Below are positions 1 to 7,786 of a stretch of DNA of 44,721 nucleotides, piece after piece. Within the stretch, counting starts at the first letter, position 1. Each line of letters starts with the position of its first letter. A program made the position numbers and the translations under genes. This stretch comes from Nonomuraea ceibae. GTDB lineage: Bacteria > Actinomycetota > Actinomycetes > Streptosporangiales > Streptosporangiaceae. Under the pieces are notes generated by a model. The model saw only the letters and a list, made by a program, of their open reading frames with translations, made no database searches and was not told the DNA's origin. The stretch is taken from NCBI RefSeq assembly GCF_019396325.1, contig NZ_JAHKRO010000081.1:1-44721 (forward strand), given 5' to 3'.

Positions 1-82
1 TGAGCCGAAAGTATTCCTCCCGCTCAGCCCGGAGCTTCTTCGCCCCCTGCGCCTTGCGCACCTTGCGGATCTCGAAGTCCAT
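1..82 (-). CDS. IS30-type transposase, N-terminal fragment (cut by window edge)
   Basis: An open frame starts at ATG 82 on the minus strand and runs off the window. The 27 visible residues are basic and charged and begin MDFEIRKVRKAQG. This resembles the start of actinobacterial IS30-family transposases, which read MDFE-RKVRKA and lead into a helix-turn-helix. An AGGGG ribosome-binding site lies a few bases upstream. The next bases, about 100-125, may hold the inverted-repeat end of the element, but the other end is outside the window. The family call is by recall of the N-terminus only. Translation of the flanking sequence would settle it. Confidence 0.5.
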   Translation of the reverse strand, partial: MDFEIRKVRKAQGAKKLRAEREEYFRL

Positions 83-425
83 CGCATCCCCTGAAGTGGG
101 GTGTTGCAACGAACCCTAGAACCCAAGCCTGGTGCGTACGGGGCCTTCGCGTGCCCTTGGCCGGGCCCCAGGGGGCCGCACGGTTCGGTAGGGTGTCCGG
201 GCGGTGGCCGCAACCGAGCCACCGGACGAACATCGGCACCACCTCGCCGCCGGGCCGGCGGAGAGCTGAAACGCCTGCGGATCCGGCGCACGACCCTGAC
301 GAGAGTCCTCTCAGGAGGGCGACCGGCGGTGAAGCAGGAACCTTCACGGGCGACCGTGAGGACCCCCCTCGCTCCCGGAGGGGGAGGATGTCCATGGCCT
401 GCTGACAACGAGGAAGAAGAATCCC
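83..425. other. Gene-free 343-bp region between IS30-type fragment and PfkB-family kinase
   Basis: No convincing gene lies here. The left 40 bp probably belong to the IS30-type element. The right part (about 300-395) carries two tandem hairpins that resemble an IS605-type right end. A purine-rich stretch (GAGGAAGAAG, about 410-419) is the ribosome-binding site of the kinase gene that starts at GTG 426. Confidence 0.5.
300..395 (+). mobile_element. Possible IS200/IS605 (TnpB/omega-RNA) right-end relic
   Basis: Two hairpins stand side by side. The first is TCACGG-GCGA-CCGTGA (344-359) with a GNRA tetraloop. The second is CCCCCTC-N7-GAGGGGG (364-384), followed by AGGATGTC. Just before them is GGTGAAGCAGGAACC. 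A GAAGCAGGAA run followed by a GGGGAGGATGTC hairpin is what I recall at the right end of actinobacterial tnpB elements, where it forms the omega-RNA scaffold. No intact tnpB is visible, so this would be a remnant. It could instead be a structured 5' leader of the downstream kinase gene. Confidence 0.35.
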
Positions 426-1412
426 GTGCGCATCGCCGTCACCGGCTCCATCGCCACAGACCACCTGATGACGTTCCCCGGCAGCTTCGGCGATCAGCTC
501 ATCGCCGAGCAACTCGACCGGGTGTCACTGTCGTTCCTGGTCGACGATCTGCAGATCCGGCGCGGAGGATGCGCCGCCAACATCGCCTTCGGCATGGCCT
601 GTCTCGGCCTGAAGCCCTATCTCGTGGGCGCCGTCGGCAACGACTTCGCCGACTACCGGTCCTGGCTGGAGCGCCACGGCGTCGACTGCGACTCGGTGCA
701 CGTCTCCGAGACCCAGCACACCGCGCGATTCCTGTGCACCACCGACAAGCACCACAACCAGATCGCCTCCTTCTACACCGGGGCGATGGCCGAGGCGCGG
801 CTCATCGAGCTGCAGCCGGTCGCCGACCGGGTGGGCGGGCTCGACCTGGTGCTCGTCGGCCCCAACGACCCCGACGGCATGCTGCGCCACACCGACGAGT
901 GCCGCCACCGCGGTATCCCGTTCGCCGCCGACATCTCCCAGCAGCTCGCCCGCATGGAGGACGAGCAGATCCGCCAGCTCGTCGACGGGGCCGCCTACCT
1001 CTTCTCCAACGACTACGAGAAGGGCCTCATCGAGCAGAAGACCGGCTGGAGCGACGAGGAGATCCTCGACCGCGTCGGCGTCCGCGTCACCACGCTCGGG
1101 CCCAAGGGCGCCGTCATCGACCGCAAGGGCGAGCCGTCCATCGCCGTCGCCCCCGCCCCCGAGCGCGGAAAGGCCGACCCGACCGGCGTCGGCGACGCCT
1201 TCCGGGCCGGCTTCCTCGCGGGCCTGGCCTGGGACCTGTCCCTGGAGCGGTGCGGCCAGATCGGCAACCTGACCGCCACGCACGTGCTGGAGCGCGTCGG
1301 CGGCCAGGAGTACGAGCTGGGGCAGCGGGCGTTCATGGAGCGCTTCAGCTCCGCCTACGGCGCCGAGGCGGCCGCCGAGATCGCCCCGCACATCCGCTGC
1401 TACCACCCCTGA
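426..1412 (+). CDS. PfkB-family carbohydrate/adenosine kinase
   Basis: A 328-residue kinase of the PfkB/ribokinase family, usual length. It has the N-terminal GG motif (RGGCAANIA, about 46-54) that closes over the substrate. Near the C-terminus is the PfkB signature DPTGVGDAFRAGF (about 251-263), with Asp257 as the expected catalytic base and the GVGD loop as the anion hole. It should phosphorylate a sugar or nucleoside with ATP in the cytoplasm. The best-known relative in this genomic position is the mycobacterial adenosine kinase (Rv2202c), also close to ctaC, so adenosine is a reasonable guess for the substrate but is not proved. The GTG start at 426 follows a GAGGAAGAAG ribosome-binding site. 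Confidence 0.85.
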   Translation: MRIAVTGSIATDHLMTFPGSFGDQLIAEQLDRVSLSFLVDDLQIRRGGCAANIAFGMACLGLKPYLVGAVGNDFADYRSWLERHGVDCDSVHVSETQHTARFLCTTDKHHNQIASFYTGAMAEARLIELQPVADRVGGLDLVLVGPNDPDGMLRHTDECRHRGIPFAADISQQLARMEDEQIRQLVDGAAYLFSNDYEKGLIEQKTGWSDEEILDRVGVRVTTLGPKGAVIDRKGEPSIAVAPAPERGKADPTGVGDAFRAGFLAGLAWDLSLERCGQIGNLTATHVLERVGGQEYELGQRAFMERFSSAYGAEAAAEIAPHIRCYHP

Positions 1413-1427
1413 TCCCGGGCCCGGGCA

Positions 1428-1449
1428 GGCCCCGCCCGGCGGCGGGGCC
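1428..1449. terminator. Hairpin between convergent genes
   Basis: Perfect 9-bp stem GGCCCCGCC / GGCGGGGCC with loop CGGC, between the convergent PfkB-family kinase and CBS genes. There is no T-run on either side, so it would act as a GC-rich bidirectional terminator of the kind common in actinomycetes. Confidence 0.6.
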
Positions 1450-1451
1450 GC

Positions 1452-1871
1452 TCAGGACCGCGCGTAGACGCGGTGCACGAACTCGGCGAGCTGGTCGTCG
1501 GGCAGGTGCCTGGCCAGGTCGGCCTCGGTGATCATGCCGACGATGCGGTTGTCGTGCATCACCGGCAGCCGCTTGATCTGGTGCTCCTCCATGCGCGCCA
1601 GCGCCTCTTCCACGGTGGCGTCGGCGGCCACCCACACCAGCCCGGTCGCCAGGTCACCGGCCCGCACCTTGGCGGGGTCGTGGCCCGCCGCCACGCACTT
1701 GATGACGATGTCGCGGTCGGTGATGATGCCGCTCACGCGGTCGTCGGTGCACACCGGCAGCGCCCCGACCCCCATGTCACGCATCATCTGCGAGGCGCGG
1801 TCGAGCGTCTCGTGAGCCTGGATGCACTCCGCGCCCGGATTCATGAGGTCGCGAGCAGTCTGATCGGTCAT
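1452..1871 (-). CDS. Two-CBS-domain protein
   Basis: A 139-residue protein made almost wholly of a Bateman module: two CBS domains at about 9-60 and 75-130. Each has the typical VxxxDRDI / ITEADL ending (SGIITDRDIV and VGMITEADLA). CBS pairs bind adenosyl ligands or metals and act as sensors. Small stand-alone proteins of this build include mycobacterial Hrp1, to which this is similar in size and layout. It lies 53 bp downstream of the tusA-like gene on the same strand. Its ribosome-binding site (GGGGGAAAGAG) is partly inside a hairpin. The ligand cannot be told from the sequence. Confidence 0.85.
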   Translation of the reverse strand: MTDQTARDLMNPGAECIQAHETLDRASQMMRDMGVGALPVCTDDRVSGIITDRDIVIKCVAAGHDPAKVRAGDLATGLVWVAADATVEEALARMEEHQIKRLPVMHDNRIVGMITEADLARHLPDDQLAEFVHRVYARS

Positions 1872-1879
1872 GTCTCTTT

Positions 1880-1906
1880 CCCCCGGATATCGGTGCTTTC
1901 CGGGGG
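1880..1906 (-). promoter_or_regulatory. Hairpin that can hide the CBS-gene ribosome-binding site
   Basis: On the minus strand, CCCCCGGA (1906-1899) pairs perfectly with TCCGGGGG (1887-1880) across an 11-nt loop. The second arm carries the GGGGG part of the ribosome-binding site, 8 nt before the ATG at 1871. Folding would therefore reduce translation of the CBS gene. It could also be an intercistronic processing or attenuation stem after the tusA-like gene. Confidence 0.4.
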
Positions 1907-1924
1907 CCCTACCCAGTTCGGGCG

Positions 1925-2170
1925 TCAGTAGTTACGCCGTACGTGAATCGCCCAGCCCCCCTGCGGAAGCTCGTACGAGCCCACGTGGCGGTGCGACTTG
2001 AGCCGGCACCACGCGGGCACGTCGGTGAACGCGGCGGGGTCGTCGGCCAGCACGGCCACCACCGCGTTGAGCGGGATGTGGTTGATCTGCTCGGCGAGCA
2101 TGATGATCGGGATCGGGCACTTCTTCCCGAGCGCGTCGATCGTCAATGCCGGCTGAGTGGCCTCGGTCAT
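1925..2170 (-). CDS. TusA/SirA-family sulfur-carrier protein
   Basis: An 81-residue protein of the TusA/SirA family (about 75-80 residues is usual). It has the family CPxP motif at 18-21 (CPIP) after the IDALGKKCPIPI opening; Cys18 would carry persulfide sulfur. TusA proteins take sulfur from a cysteine desulfurase and pass it on, for example for tRNA thiolation or cofactor sulfuration. That fits the neighbour: the ATG overlaps the stop codon of the upstream cysteine desulfurase gene (ATGA), so the two are probably translated together. The final acceptor is not shown by the sequence. Confidence 0.85.
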   Translation of the reverse strand: MTEATQPALTIDALGKKCPIPIIMLAEQINHIPLNAVVAVLADDPAAFTDVPAWCRLKSHRHVGSYELPQGGWAIHVRRNY

Positions 2171-3300
2171 GAGACTCCTGCGTCGTGGCGGATCCGGCTC
2201 ACCAGCTCGGGCAGCACGGCGAGGAACCTGTCGACCTCGGCCGCCGAAGCGCCCCTGGGCAGTGACACCCGGACATTCCCGTGCGTCAGCACGCCCATCG
2301 CTTCCAGGACGTGCGATGGACGAAGCGTACTAGCGGTGCACGAACTGCCGGACGACACGGCGAACCCGGCCTTGTCCAGCTCCGCCAGCAGCGCCTCGCC
2401 GTCGACGTACAGGCAGGAGAACGTGACGATGTGCGGCGCCCGCTCGACCGGGTCGCCGATCACCTCCACGTCCGGCACGACCTTGGGCACGGTCTCGCGG
2501 ATCTTGTCGACCAGGGCCGACAGCCTGGAGCGCTCCCGCGACGCCTCGGCCGCCATCGCGCGCAGCGCCGCGGCGGCGGCCACGATGCCCGGCACGTTCT
2601 CGAACCCGGGCACCCGGCGGCGCTCGCGCTCGTCCTCCGGCACGAACGAGCGGAACCGGGTGCCCTTGCGCACGGCCAGCACGCCCACCCCGGGCGGCCC
2701 GCCCCACTTGTGGGCGCTGGCCGTCAGCACCGACCAGCCCGGCGGCACCGGCATCCGGCCCGCCGTCTGGGCCGCGTCGACCAGCAGCGGCACCCCGTTG
2801 CGCCGGCACGCCGCGGCGGCCTCGGCCACCGGCTGGAGCGTGCCGACCTCGTGGTTGGCCGTCTGCAGGCAGGCCAGCGCGGTGTCCGGCCTGGCCACGG
2901 CCTCGGTGAAGGCCGCCAGGTCGACCCGGCCCATCAGATCCACGCCCACCGTCTCGACCGTGCCGCCGTCGCGCTCGTGCAGCGCGGCGGCGTGCAGGAC
3001 GCTGGAGTGTTCGACGGCACTGGTCACCAGATGTCGGCCGACTCGGCGTCTGCCCTGTATTGTGCCGAGCACGCCGAGATGCACGGCCTGCGTGCCGGAC
3101 GAGGTGAACGACACCTCGTCGGGGCGCGCGCCCAGCGCCTCGGCCACCTCCGTGCGAGCCTGCTCCAGCAGCAGGTGGGCACGGCGGGCCTGGCCATAGA
3201 GTCTCGCGGGGTCGGCCCAGCCGACGTCGATCGCCGCCAGGAGCGCTTCGCGCGCCTGAGGGTGAAGCGGTTCGGTCGAGGCCGCGTCAAAGTACGCCAC
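2167..3300 (-). CDS. Cysteine desulfurase (class V aminotransferase, IscS/NifS-like)
   Basis: 377 residues, usual for the family. It is a PLP enzyme that removes sulfur from cysteine as an enzyme-bound persulfide and leaves alanine. The PLP lysine is Lys198 in SAHKWGGPPG. The cofactor aspartate lies in VDAAQ (Asp175), and the active-site cysteine is Cys321 in SSGSSCT. The SSG.SC spacing matches IscS/NifS (group I). It overlaps the tusA-like gene by 4 bp, which suggests a sulfur relay rather than a housekeeping suf operon; no scaffold (IscU/SufU) gene is present. The start at 3300 (ATG) gives the expected MAYFDAAST opening. Confidence 0.9.
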   Translation of the reverse strand: MAYFDAASTEPLHPQAREALLAAIDVGWADPARLYGQARRAHLLLEQARTEVAEALGARPDEVSFTSSGTQAVHLGVLGTIQGRRRVGRHLVTSAVEHSSVLHAAALHERDGGTVETVGVDLMGRVDLAAFTEAVARPDTALACLQTANHEVGTLQPVAEAAAACRRNGVPLLVDAAQTAGRMPVPPGWSVLTASAHKWGGPPGVGVLAVRKGTRFRSFVPEDERERRRVPGFENVPGIVAAAAALRAMAAEASRERSRLSALVDKIRETVPKVVPDVEVIGDPVERAPHIVTFSCLYVDGEALLAELDKAGFAVSSGSSCTASTLRPSHVLEAMGVLTHGNVRVSLPRGASAAEVDRFLAVLPELVSRIRHDAGVS

Positions 3301-3410
3301 GAGACCTATCGTCCCATCCGCGGCGCGCCACCGAGGGGGCGCGCGGAAGGGCGAGGCCCTTGCACGCTAATGTGTCTGCAATCAGCTGTGCATCTGGAAA
3401 TACGAGCGCT

Positions 3411-3426
3411 CAGGAGAAGACTCCTG
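3411..3426 (+). promoter_or_regulatory. Hairpin in the ctaC leader
   Basis: CAGGAG-AAGA-CTCCTG forms a perfect 6-bp stem (8 bp with one G-U and one more pair) that ends 26 nt before the ctaC GTG start. It could stabilise the leader or be a binding site. No function can be assigned. Confidence 0.3.
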
Positions 3427-3452
3427 GGCTTCATCTGTGGGGTAGGCGATCC

Positions 3453-4283
3453 GTGAGTCCGACCCGCCGTACGACGCGGCGTTCGTTGGCCCGGCGTAGA
3501 GTGCCGCGCGCCGCCGCTTTGGCGTTGCTTCTGGCCTCCGCTACGGCGTGTGCAAATGACGTTCCCGAGGCCGATTGGTCCCGTGGCCTTCTGCCGGAAT
3601 CCATCACCACGCAGGGTGACGTCGTCACGAATCTGTGGAACGGGGCGTGGATCGCCGCGCTGGCCACGGGCGCCGTGGTCATCGCCCTGATCGTGTGGGC
3701 GTGCATCTTCCACACCAAGCGCAAGGCCAAGGCCGAGCTTCCGCCGCAGGTGCGTTACAACCTGCCGATCGAGATGCTCTACACCCTGGTCCCGCTCGTC
3801 ATGGTGTCGGTGTTCTTCTTCTTCACCGCGCGCGACAGCGACACGCTCACCAAGGTGTCCGGCAACCCTGACGTCAAGGTCAAGGTCGAGGCGTTCCAGT
3901 GGAGCTGGCGCTTCACCACGACCGTCGACGGGAAGACCGGCAAGCCGGTGGTCGGCATGCCGGTCAGCGACTACCAGCAGGGCCCGCAGCTCGTGCTGCC
4001 GGTGAACTCCACGGTCGAGTTCGACCTGTTCACCGATGACGTCATCCACTCGTTCTGGGTGCCGAACATGATCTTCAAGCGTGACATCATCCCCGGCATC
4101 CCGGACGACAACCCCGGGCGCAAGTTCGAGATCAAGACGCTGGGGGAGACCGGTGTCTACGCCGGACGGTGCGCCGAGCTGTGCGGCGCCGACCACAGTC
4201 GCATGCTCTTCTCGGTGAAGCTCGTCAGCCAGGATGAGTTCAAGTCGTACATCGCGTCCAACCAGGCTGGGAGTGCCCAGTGA
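3453..4283 (+). CDS. ctaC: Cytochrome c oxidase subunit II (aa3 type), lipoprotein
   Basis: 276 residues from GTG 3453. A longer frame from ATG 3360 would put about 30 unlikely residues before the basic signal peptide, so the later start, preceded by GGGGTAGG, is preferred. The signal peptide ends in a lipobox-like SATAC (Cys33). Two membrane helices follow at about 63-87 and 108-124, then the cupredoxin domain. CuA ligands are present: His199 in VIHSFW, then Cys240, Glu242, Cys244, His248 and Met251 in CAELCGADHSRM. It takes electrons from the bc1 complex and passes them to subunit I. It heads a tight operon with ctaD and ctaF. Confidence 0.95.
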   Translation: MSPTRRTTRRSLARRRVPRAAALALLLASATACANDVPEADWSRGLLPESITTQGDVVTNLWNGAWIAALATGAVVIALIVWACIFHTKRKAKAELPPQVRYNLPIEMLYTLVPLVMVSVFFFFTARDSDTLTKVSGNPDVKVKVEAFQWSWRFTTTVDGKTGKPVVGMPVSDYQQGPQLVLPVNSTVEFDLFTDDVIHSFWVPNMIFKRDIIPGIPDDNPGRKFEIKTLGETGVYAGRCAELCGADHSRMLFSVKLVSQDEFKSYIASNQAGSAQ

Positions 4284-5944
4284 CCGCCATCCATGAACCA
4301 CTCGTGACGAGTGCCCCCCGGCCCGTGACGAAGGGTCAGGTGATCGCCAAGTGGCTGTCCTCCACCGATCACAAGATCATCGGACACCTCTACCTGATCA
4401 CCTCGTTCGTGTTCTTCCTGATCGGCGGCATCATGGCGCTGGTCATGCGGGCCGAGCTGGCGCAGCCGGGGCTGCAGTTCACCAGTAACGAGCAGTTCAA
4501 CCAGCTGTTCACCATGCACGGCACGATCATGCTGCTGATGTTCGCGACGCCGCTGTTCGCCGGCTTCGCCAACGAGCTGATGCCGCTGCAGATCGGCGCG
4601 CCCGACGTGGCGTTCCCGCGCCTCAACATGGTCAGCTACTGGCTCTACCTGTTCGGCAGCATCATCGCCGTCTCCGGCTTCTTCACCCCGGAGGGCGCGG
4701 CCGCGTTCGGCTGGTTCGCCTACACGCCACTGTCCAACGCGATCAGCTCGCCGGGCATCGGCGGTGACCTGTGGATCATGGGTCTGGCGCTGAGCGGCCT
4801 GGGCACCATCCTCGGCTCGGTCAACTTCATCACCACGATCATCTGCATGCGGGCGCCCGGCCTGACCATGTTCCGCATGCCGATCTTCACCTGGAACGTG
4901 CTGCTGACCAGCATGCTCGTGCTGATGGCCTTCCCGGTGCTGGCCGCCGCGCTGCTCGCCCTGGAGGCCGACCGCAAGTTCGGCACCCACATCTTCTCGT
5001 CGGACAACGGCGGGCCGATGCTCTGGCAGCACCTGTTCTGGTTCTTCGGCCATCCAGAGGTCTACATCATCGCCTTGCCGTTCTTCGGCATCGTGACCGA
5101 GATCCTGCCGGTCTTCAGCCGCAAGCCGATCTTCGGCTACATCAGCCTGGTGGGCGCCACGATCTCCATCGCGGGCCTCTCCATCACGGTCTGGGCGCAC
5201 CACATGTTCCCGACCGGGCAGGTGCTCCTCCCGTTCTTCTCGTTCATGACGTTCCTCATCGCGGTGCCGACGGGCGTGAAGTTCTTCAACTGGGTCGGCA
5301 CGATGTGGCGAGGGCATCTCAGCTTCGAGTCGCCCATGCTGTTCTCCATCGGCTTCCTGGTGACGTTCCTGCTGGGCGGCCTGACGGGCGTCATCCTGGC
5401 CTCGCCGCCGCTCGACTTCCACATCAGCGACACGTACTTCGTGGTGGCGCACTTCCACTACGTCGTGTTCGGCACCGTGGTGTTCGCGATGTTCGCCGGG
5501 TTCTTCTTCTGGTGGCCCAAGTTCACCGGCAAGATGCTCGACGACAAGCTCGGCAAGCTCCAGTTCTGGCTGCTGTTCGTCGGCTTCCACGCCACGTTCC
5601 TCATCCAGCACTGGCTCGGCGTGCTCGGCTTCCCGCGCCGCTACGCCGACTACAGCCCGGCTGACGGCTTCACCGACCTGAACATGATCTCGTCGGTCGG
5701 CGCGTTCGTGCTGGGCGCCTCGACGCTGCCGTTCTTCTACAACGTCTGGAAGACCTGGCGCACCGCGCCCAAGGTCACCGTGGACGACCCGTGGGGCTAC
5801 GGCGGCTCGCTCGAATGGGCGACCTCCTGCCCGCCGCCGCGGCACAACTTCACCTCGCTGCCGCCCATCCGGTCCGAGCGCCCCGCGTTCGACCTGAAGT
5901 ACCCGCACACGTCCGCGAAGCCCGCCAAGGAGGTTGAGGACTGA
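4280..5944 (+). CDS. ctaD: Cytochrome c oxidase subunit I (aa3 type)
   Basis: 554 residues with twelve expected membrane helices; it holds heme a and the heme a3-CuB site where oxygen is reduced and protons are pumped. Visible ligands: His80 (TMHGTIM) and His393 for heme a; His391 for heme a3 (HFHYV); and His258, His307 and His308 for CuB. The cross-linked Tyr262 lies in GHPEVY, whose Glu260 is typical of proton-pumping A-type oxidases. The GTG start overlaps the ctaC stop (GTGA). The C-terminal tail is soluble and extends past the last helix, as usual in actinobacteria. Confidence 0.97.
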   Translation: MTAIHEPLVTSAPRPVTKGQVIAKWLSSTDHKIIGHLYLITSFVFFLIGGIMALVMRAELAQPGLQFTSNEQFNQLFTMHGTIMLLMFATPLFAGFANELMPLQIGAPDVAFPRLNMVSYWLYLFGSIIAVSGFFTPEGAAAFGWFAYTPLSNAISSPGIGGDLWIMGLALSGLGTILGSVNFITTIICMRAPGLTMFRMPIFTWNVLLTSMLVLMAFPVLAAALLALEADRKFGTHIFSSDNGGPMLWQHLFWFFGHPEVYIIALPFFGIVTEILPVFSRKPIFGYISLVGATISIAGLSITVWAHHMFPTGQVLLPFFSFMTFLIAVPTGVKFFNWVGTMWRGHLSFESPMLFSIGFLVTFLLGGLTGVILASPPLDFHISDTYFVVAHFHYVVFGTVVFAMFAGFFFWWPKFTGKMLDDKLGKLQFWLLFVGFHATFLIQHWLGVLGFPRRYADYSPADGFTDLNMISSVGAFVLGASTLPFFYNVWKTWRTAPKVTVDDPWGYGGSLEWATSCPPPRHNFTSLPPIRSERPAFDLKYPHTSAKPAKEVED

Positions 5945-6357
5945 TGAAGGTCCAGGGTTGGCTGTTCCTCCTGTGCGGCCTGTTCTTCGCCGGCGTCGAC
6001 GTCGCCTACTGGTTCTGGACCAAGGCGGCCACGGGGCAGGGTGAGCCGGTCGGCACCACCGCGATGGCGATCTCGGTCGGCTTCGCGTTCATGATCGGCT
6101 ACTACCTGATGTTCACGGCCAAGCGCATCGGCGCCCAGCCGGAGGACAACAAGCAGGCCGACATCAGCGACGGGGCCGGCGAGATCGGCTTCTTCAGCCC
6201 CAGCAGCTGGTGGCCGCTGTTCGTCTGCCTGGCGGCGGCCTTCGCCTTCGCCGGGTTCGTCATCGGCCTGTGGATGTTCATCATCGGCGTGTTCCTGGTC
6301 ATCATGGCGATGATCGGATTCGTCTTCCAGTACTACCGGGGCCACTTCTCGCACTGA
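5944..6357 (+). CDS. ctaF: Cytochrome c oxidase subunit IV
   Basis: A 137-residue membrane protein with about four helices (near 5-26, 41-58, 88-106 and 109-128). It matches the actinobacterial subunit IV family: MKVQGWLFL start, a TGTT-like loop (VGTTAMAIS) and an FQYYRGHFSH end. It is the accessory subunit of the aa3 oxidase in the bc1-aa3 supercomplex. Its ATG shares one base with the ctaD stop (TGATG), so it is translationally coupled. A strong terminator follows within 15 bp and closes the operon. Confidence 0.93.
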   Translation: MKVQGWLFLLCGLFFAGVDVAYWFWTKAATGQGEPVGTTAMAISVGFAFMIGYYLMFTAKRIGAQPEDNKQADISDGAGEIGFFSPSSWWPLFVCLAAAFAFAGFVIGLWMFIIGVFLVIMAMIGFVFQYYRGHFSH

Positions 6358-6370
6358 GCGACCCCGCCGG

Positions 6371-6409
6371 GCGGGCGCCCCTCCTTTTCGGGAGGGACGC
6401 CCGCTTTTT
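6371..6409 (+). terminator. Rho-independent terminator after ctaF
   Basis: A long GC-rich stem (GCGGGCGCCCCTCC paired with GGAGGGACGCCCGC, one mismatch) with loop TTTTCG or similar, followed directly by TTTTT. It is the clearest intrinsic terminator in the window and ends ctaC-ctaD-ctaF. Confidence 0.9.
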
Positions 6410-6499
6410 GGCGTTCTTTACCGGGGGGCGGATGTGGTGATTCGATCACTCAGGGTAATAAGGGAGGTGAATCTGCTCTACTCGGACGGGGGAGTACTC

Positions 6500-7693
6500 G
6501 TGGGGCGCGTTGCGTATCGAACAGCCGGCCTGCTGGCACTGGCGCTGCTGACGGCCTGCTCGACGAGCAGCGCCGCCGACGAGGAGAAGGCCGCCAAGGC
6601 GCCCGACGCCACCGTGACGATGTACCCGCACGACAGGGCCGCCAACGTGCCGACCGACCAGACCGTCGTCGTGGCGGCCCAGGCGGGCACGCTCAAGAGC
6701 GTCACCGTGCGCGGCAAGGACGGCGCCCTGCCGGGCACGCTCAGCGCCGACCGCACCCGCTGGCGCAGCACCGCCACCGCCCGCCCCGGCACCACGTACA
6801 CGATCACCTCCGTCGTCGCCAACGCCGACGGCAAGGAGTCCGAGCAGAAGAGCACGTTCTCCACGGTCAAGGCGGTCAAGACGTTCGACATCGAGCGCAT
6901 CACCCCGAACCGGGACGACACCGGCCTCACCGTCGGCGTCGGCATGCCCATCATGATCGCCTTCGACCAGCCGATCACCGACCGCGTCTCCGTCGAGCGC
7001 AACCTGCTCGTCCGCAGTTCCAAGCCCGTCGAGGGGGCCTGGCACTGGTTCGACGACCGCCACGTCGACTTCCGGCCGCGCGAGTACTGGCCCGCCCGCA
7101 CCGACGTCCGCGTCGAGGCCAACCTCGCGGGCGTACGGGGCGGCAACGGCCTGTACGGCAAGCGCGACCTGGCGCTCGACTTCAGGATCGGCCGCTCCCA
7201 GATCACCAAGGGCAGCACCGACGAGCACGTCCTGCACGTCAGGCGCGACGGCAAGAAGATCCGCGAGATGCCGATGAGCGCCGGACAGGGCGGCCAGTGG
7301 AAGTACTACACGACCTCCGGCATCCACCTGGCCATGTCCCGCGAACCGGTCACCATCATGATCTCGCCCGGCATCGGGCCCGGCTCGCCCGGCTACTACC
7401 GGATGACCGTCTACAACACCGTCCGCATCTCCAACAGCGGCGAGTACGTGCACAGCGCGCCCTGGTCGGTGGGCTCCCAGGGCAACTCCAACGTCAGCCA
7501 CGGCTGCGTGAACATCAGCCCGGACAACGCGGCCTGGTTCATCAAGAACACGCTGATCGGCGACCCCATCGTCATCACCGGGTCGCCGCGCAAGCTGGAG
7601 CCGACCAACGGGTGGGGGCACTGGCAGGAGAGCTGGAAGCAGTGGCTCAGGTGGAGCTCCCTGAAGGCGGGCCCCACCCTGGCCTTCTCCTGA
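6500..7693 (+). CDS. L,D-transpeptidase lipoprotein (Ig-like domain + YkuD)
   Basis: 397 residues from GTG 6500, chosen because GGGGGAG lies 6 nt upstream and the product then begins with a clean lipoprotein signal (lipobox LLTAC, Cys20). In-frame starts at 6434 or 6467 would add residues before the signal. After the signal come Ig-like domains (about 45-250), as in mycobacterial LdtMt2-type enzymes, then a YkuD catalytic domain. The catalytic core is SHGCVNIS with His334 and Cys336. The enzyme should form 3-3 cross-links in peptidoglycan outside the membrane. A Trp-rich C-terminal tail (WGHWQESWKQW) is typical of this group. Confidence 0.92.
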   Translation: MGRVAYRTAGLLALALLTACSTSSAADEEKAAKAPDATVTMYPHDRAANVPTDQTVVVAAQAGTLKSVTVRGKDGALPGTLSADRTRWRSTATARPGTTYTITSVVANADGKESEQKSTFSTVKAVKTFDIERITPNRDDTGLTVGVGMPIMIAFDQPITDRVSVERNLLVRSSKPVEGAWHWFDDRHVDFRPREYWPARTDVRVEANLAGVRGGNGLYGKRDLALDFRIGRSQITKGSTDEHVLHVRRDGKKIREMPMSAGQGGQWKYYTTSGIHLAMSREPVTIMISPGIGPGSPGYYRMTVYNTVRISNSGEYVHSAPWSVGSQGNSNVSHGCVNISPDNAAWFIKNTLIGDPIVITGSPRKLEPTNGWGHWQESWKQWLRWSSLKAGPTLAFS

Positions 7694-7786
7694 CGCCTCC
7701 GGCCGGGCCCCGGGCCCTTGCACGCCCGTACGAGCGCGCCCCGGAGCCTGAAGGGCGGCAGAGCCCCCTGAGGGCCTGGACGAGGG

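Noticed and set aside
101..1531. A 476-residue open frame across the kinase region on the plus strand
   Set aside because: It overlaps the PfkB-family kinase in another frame and is Arg/Pro-rich without family features: a high-GC shadow frame.
3366..3400. tRNA or small RNA gene before ctaC
   Set aside because: No cloverleaf arms can be paired and there is no CCA or T-loop sequence.
3360..3452. ctaC start at ATG 3360
   Set aside because: It would put about 30 unrelated residues before a standard lipoprotein signal and would translate through the leader hairpin; GTG 3453 fits better.
4157..5908. Long minus-strand open frame opposite ctaD
   Set aside because: The product is an extreme His/Arg/Glu-rich antisense frame; ctaD has clear function and motifs.
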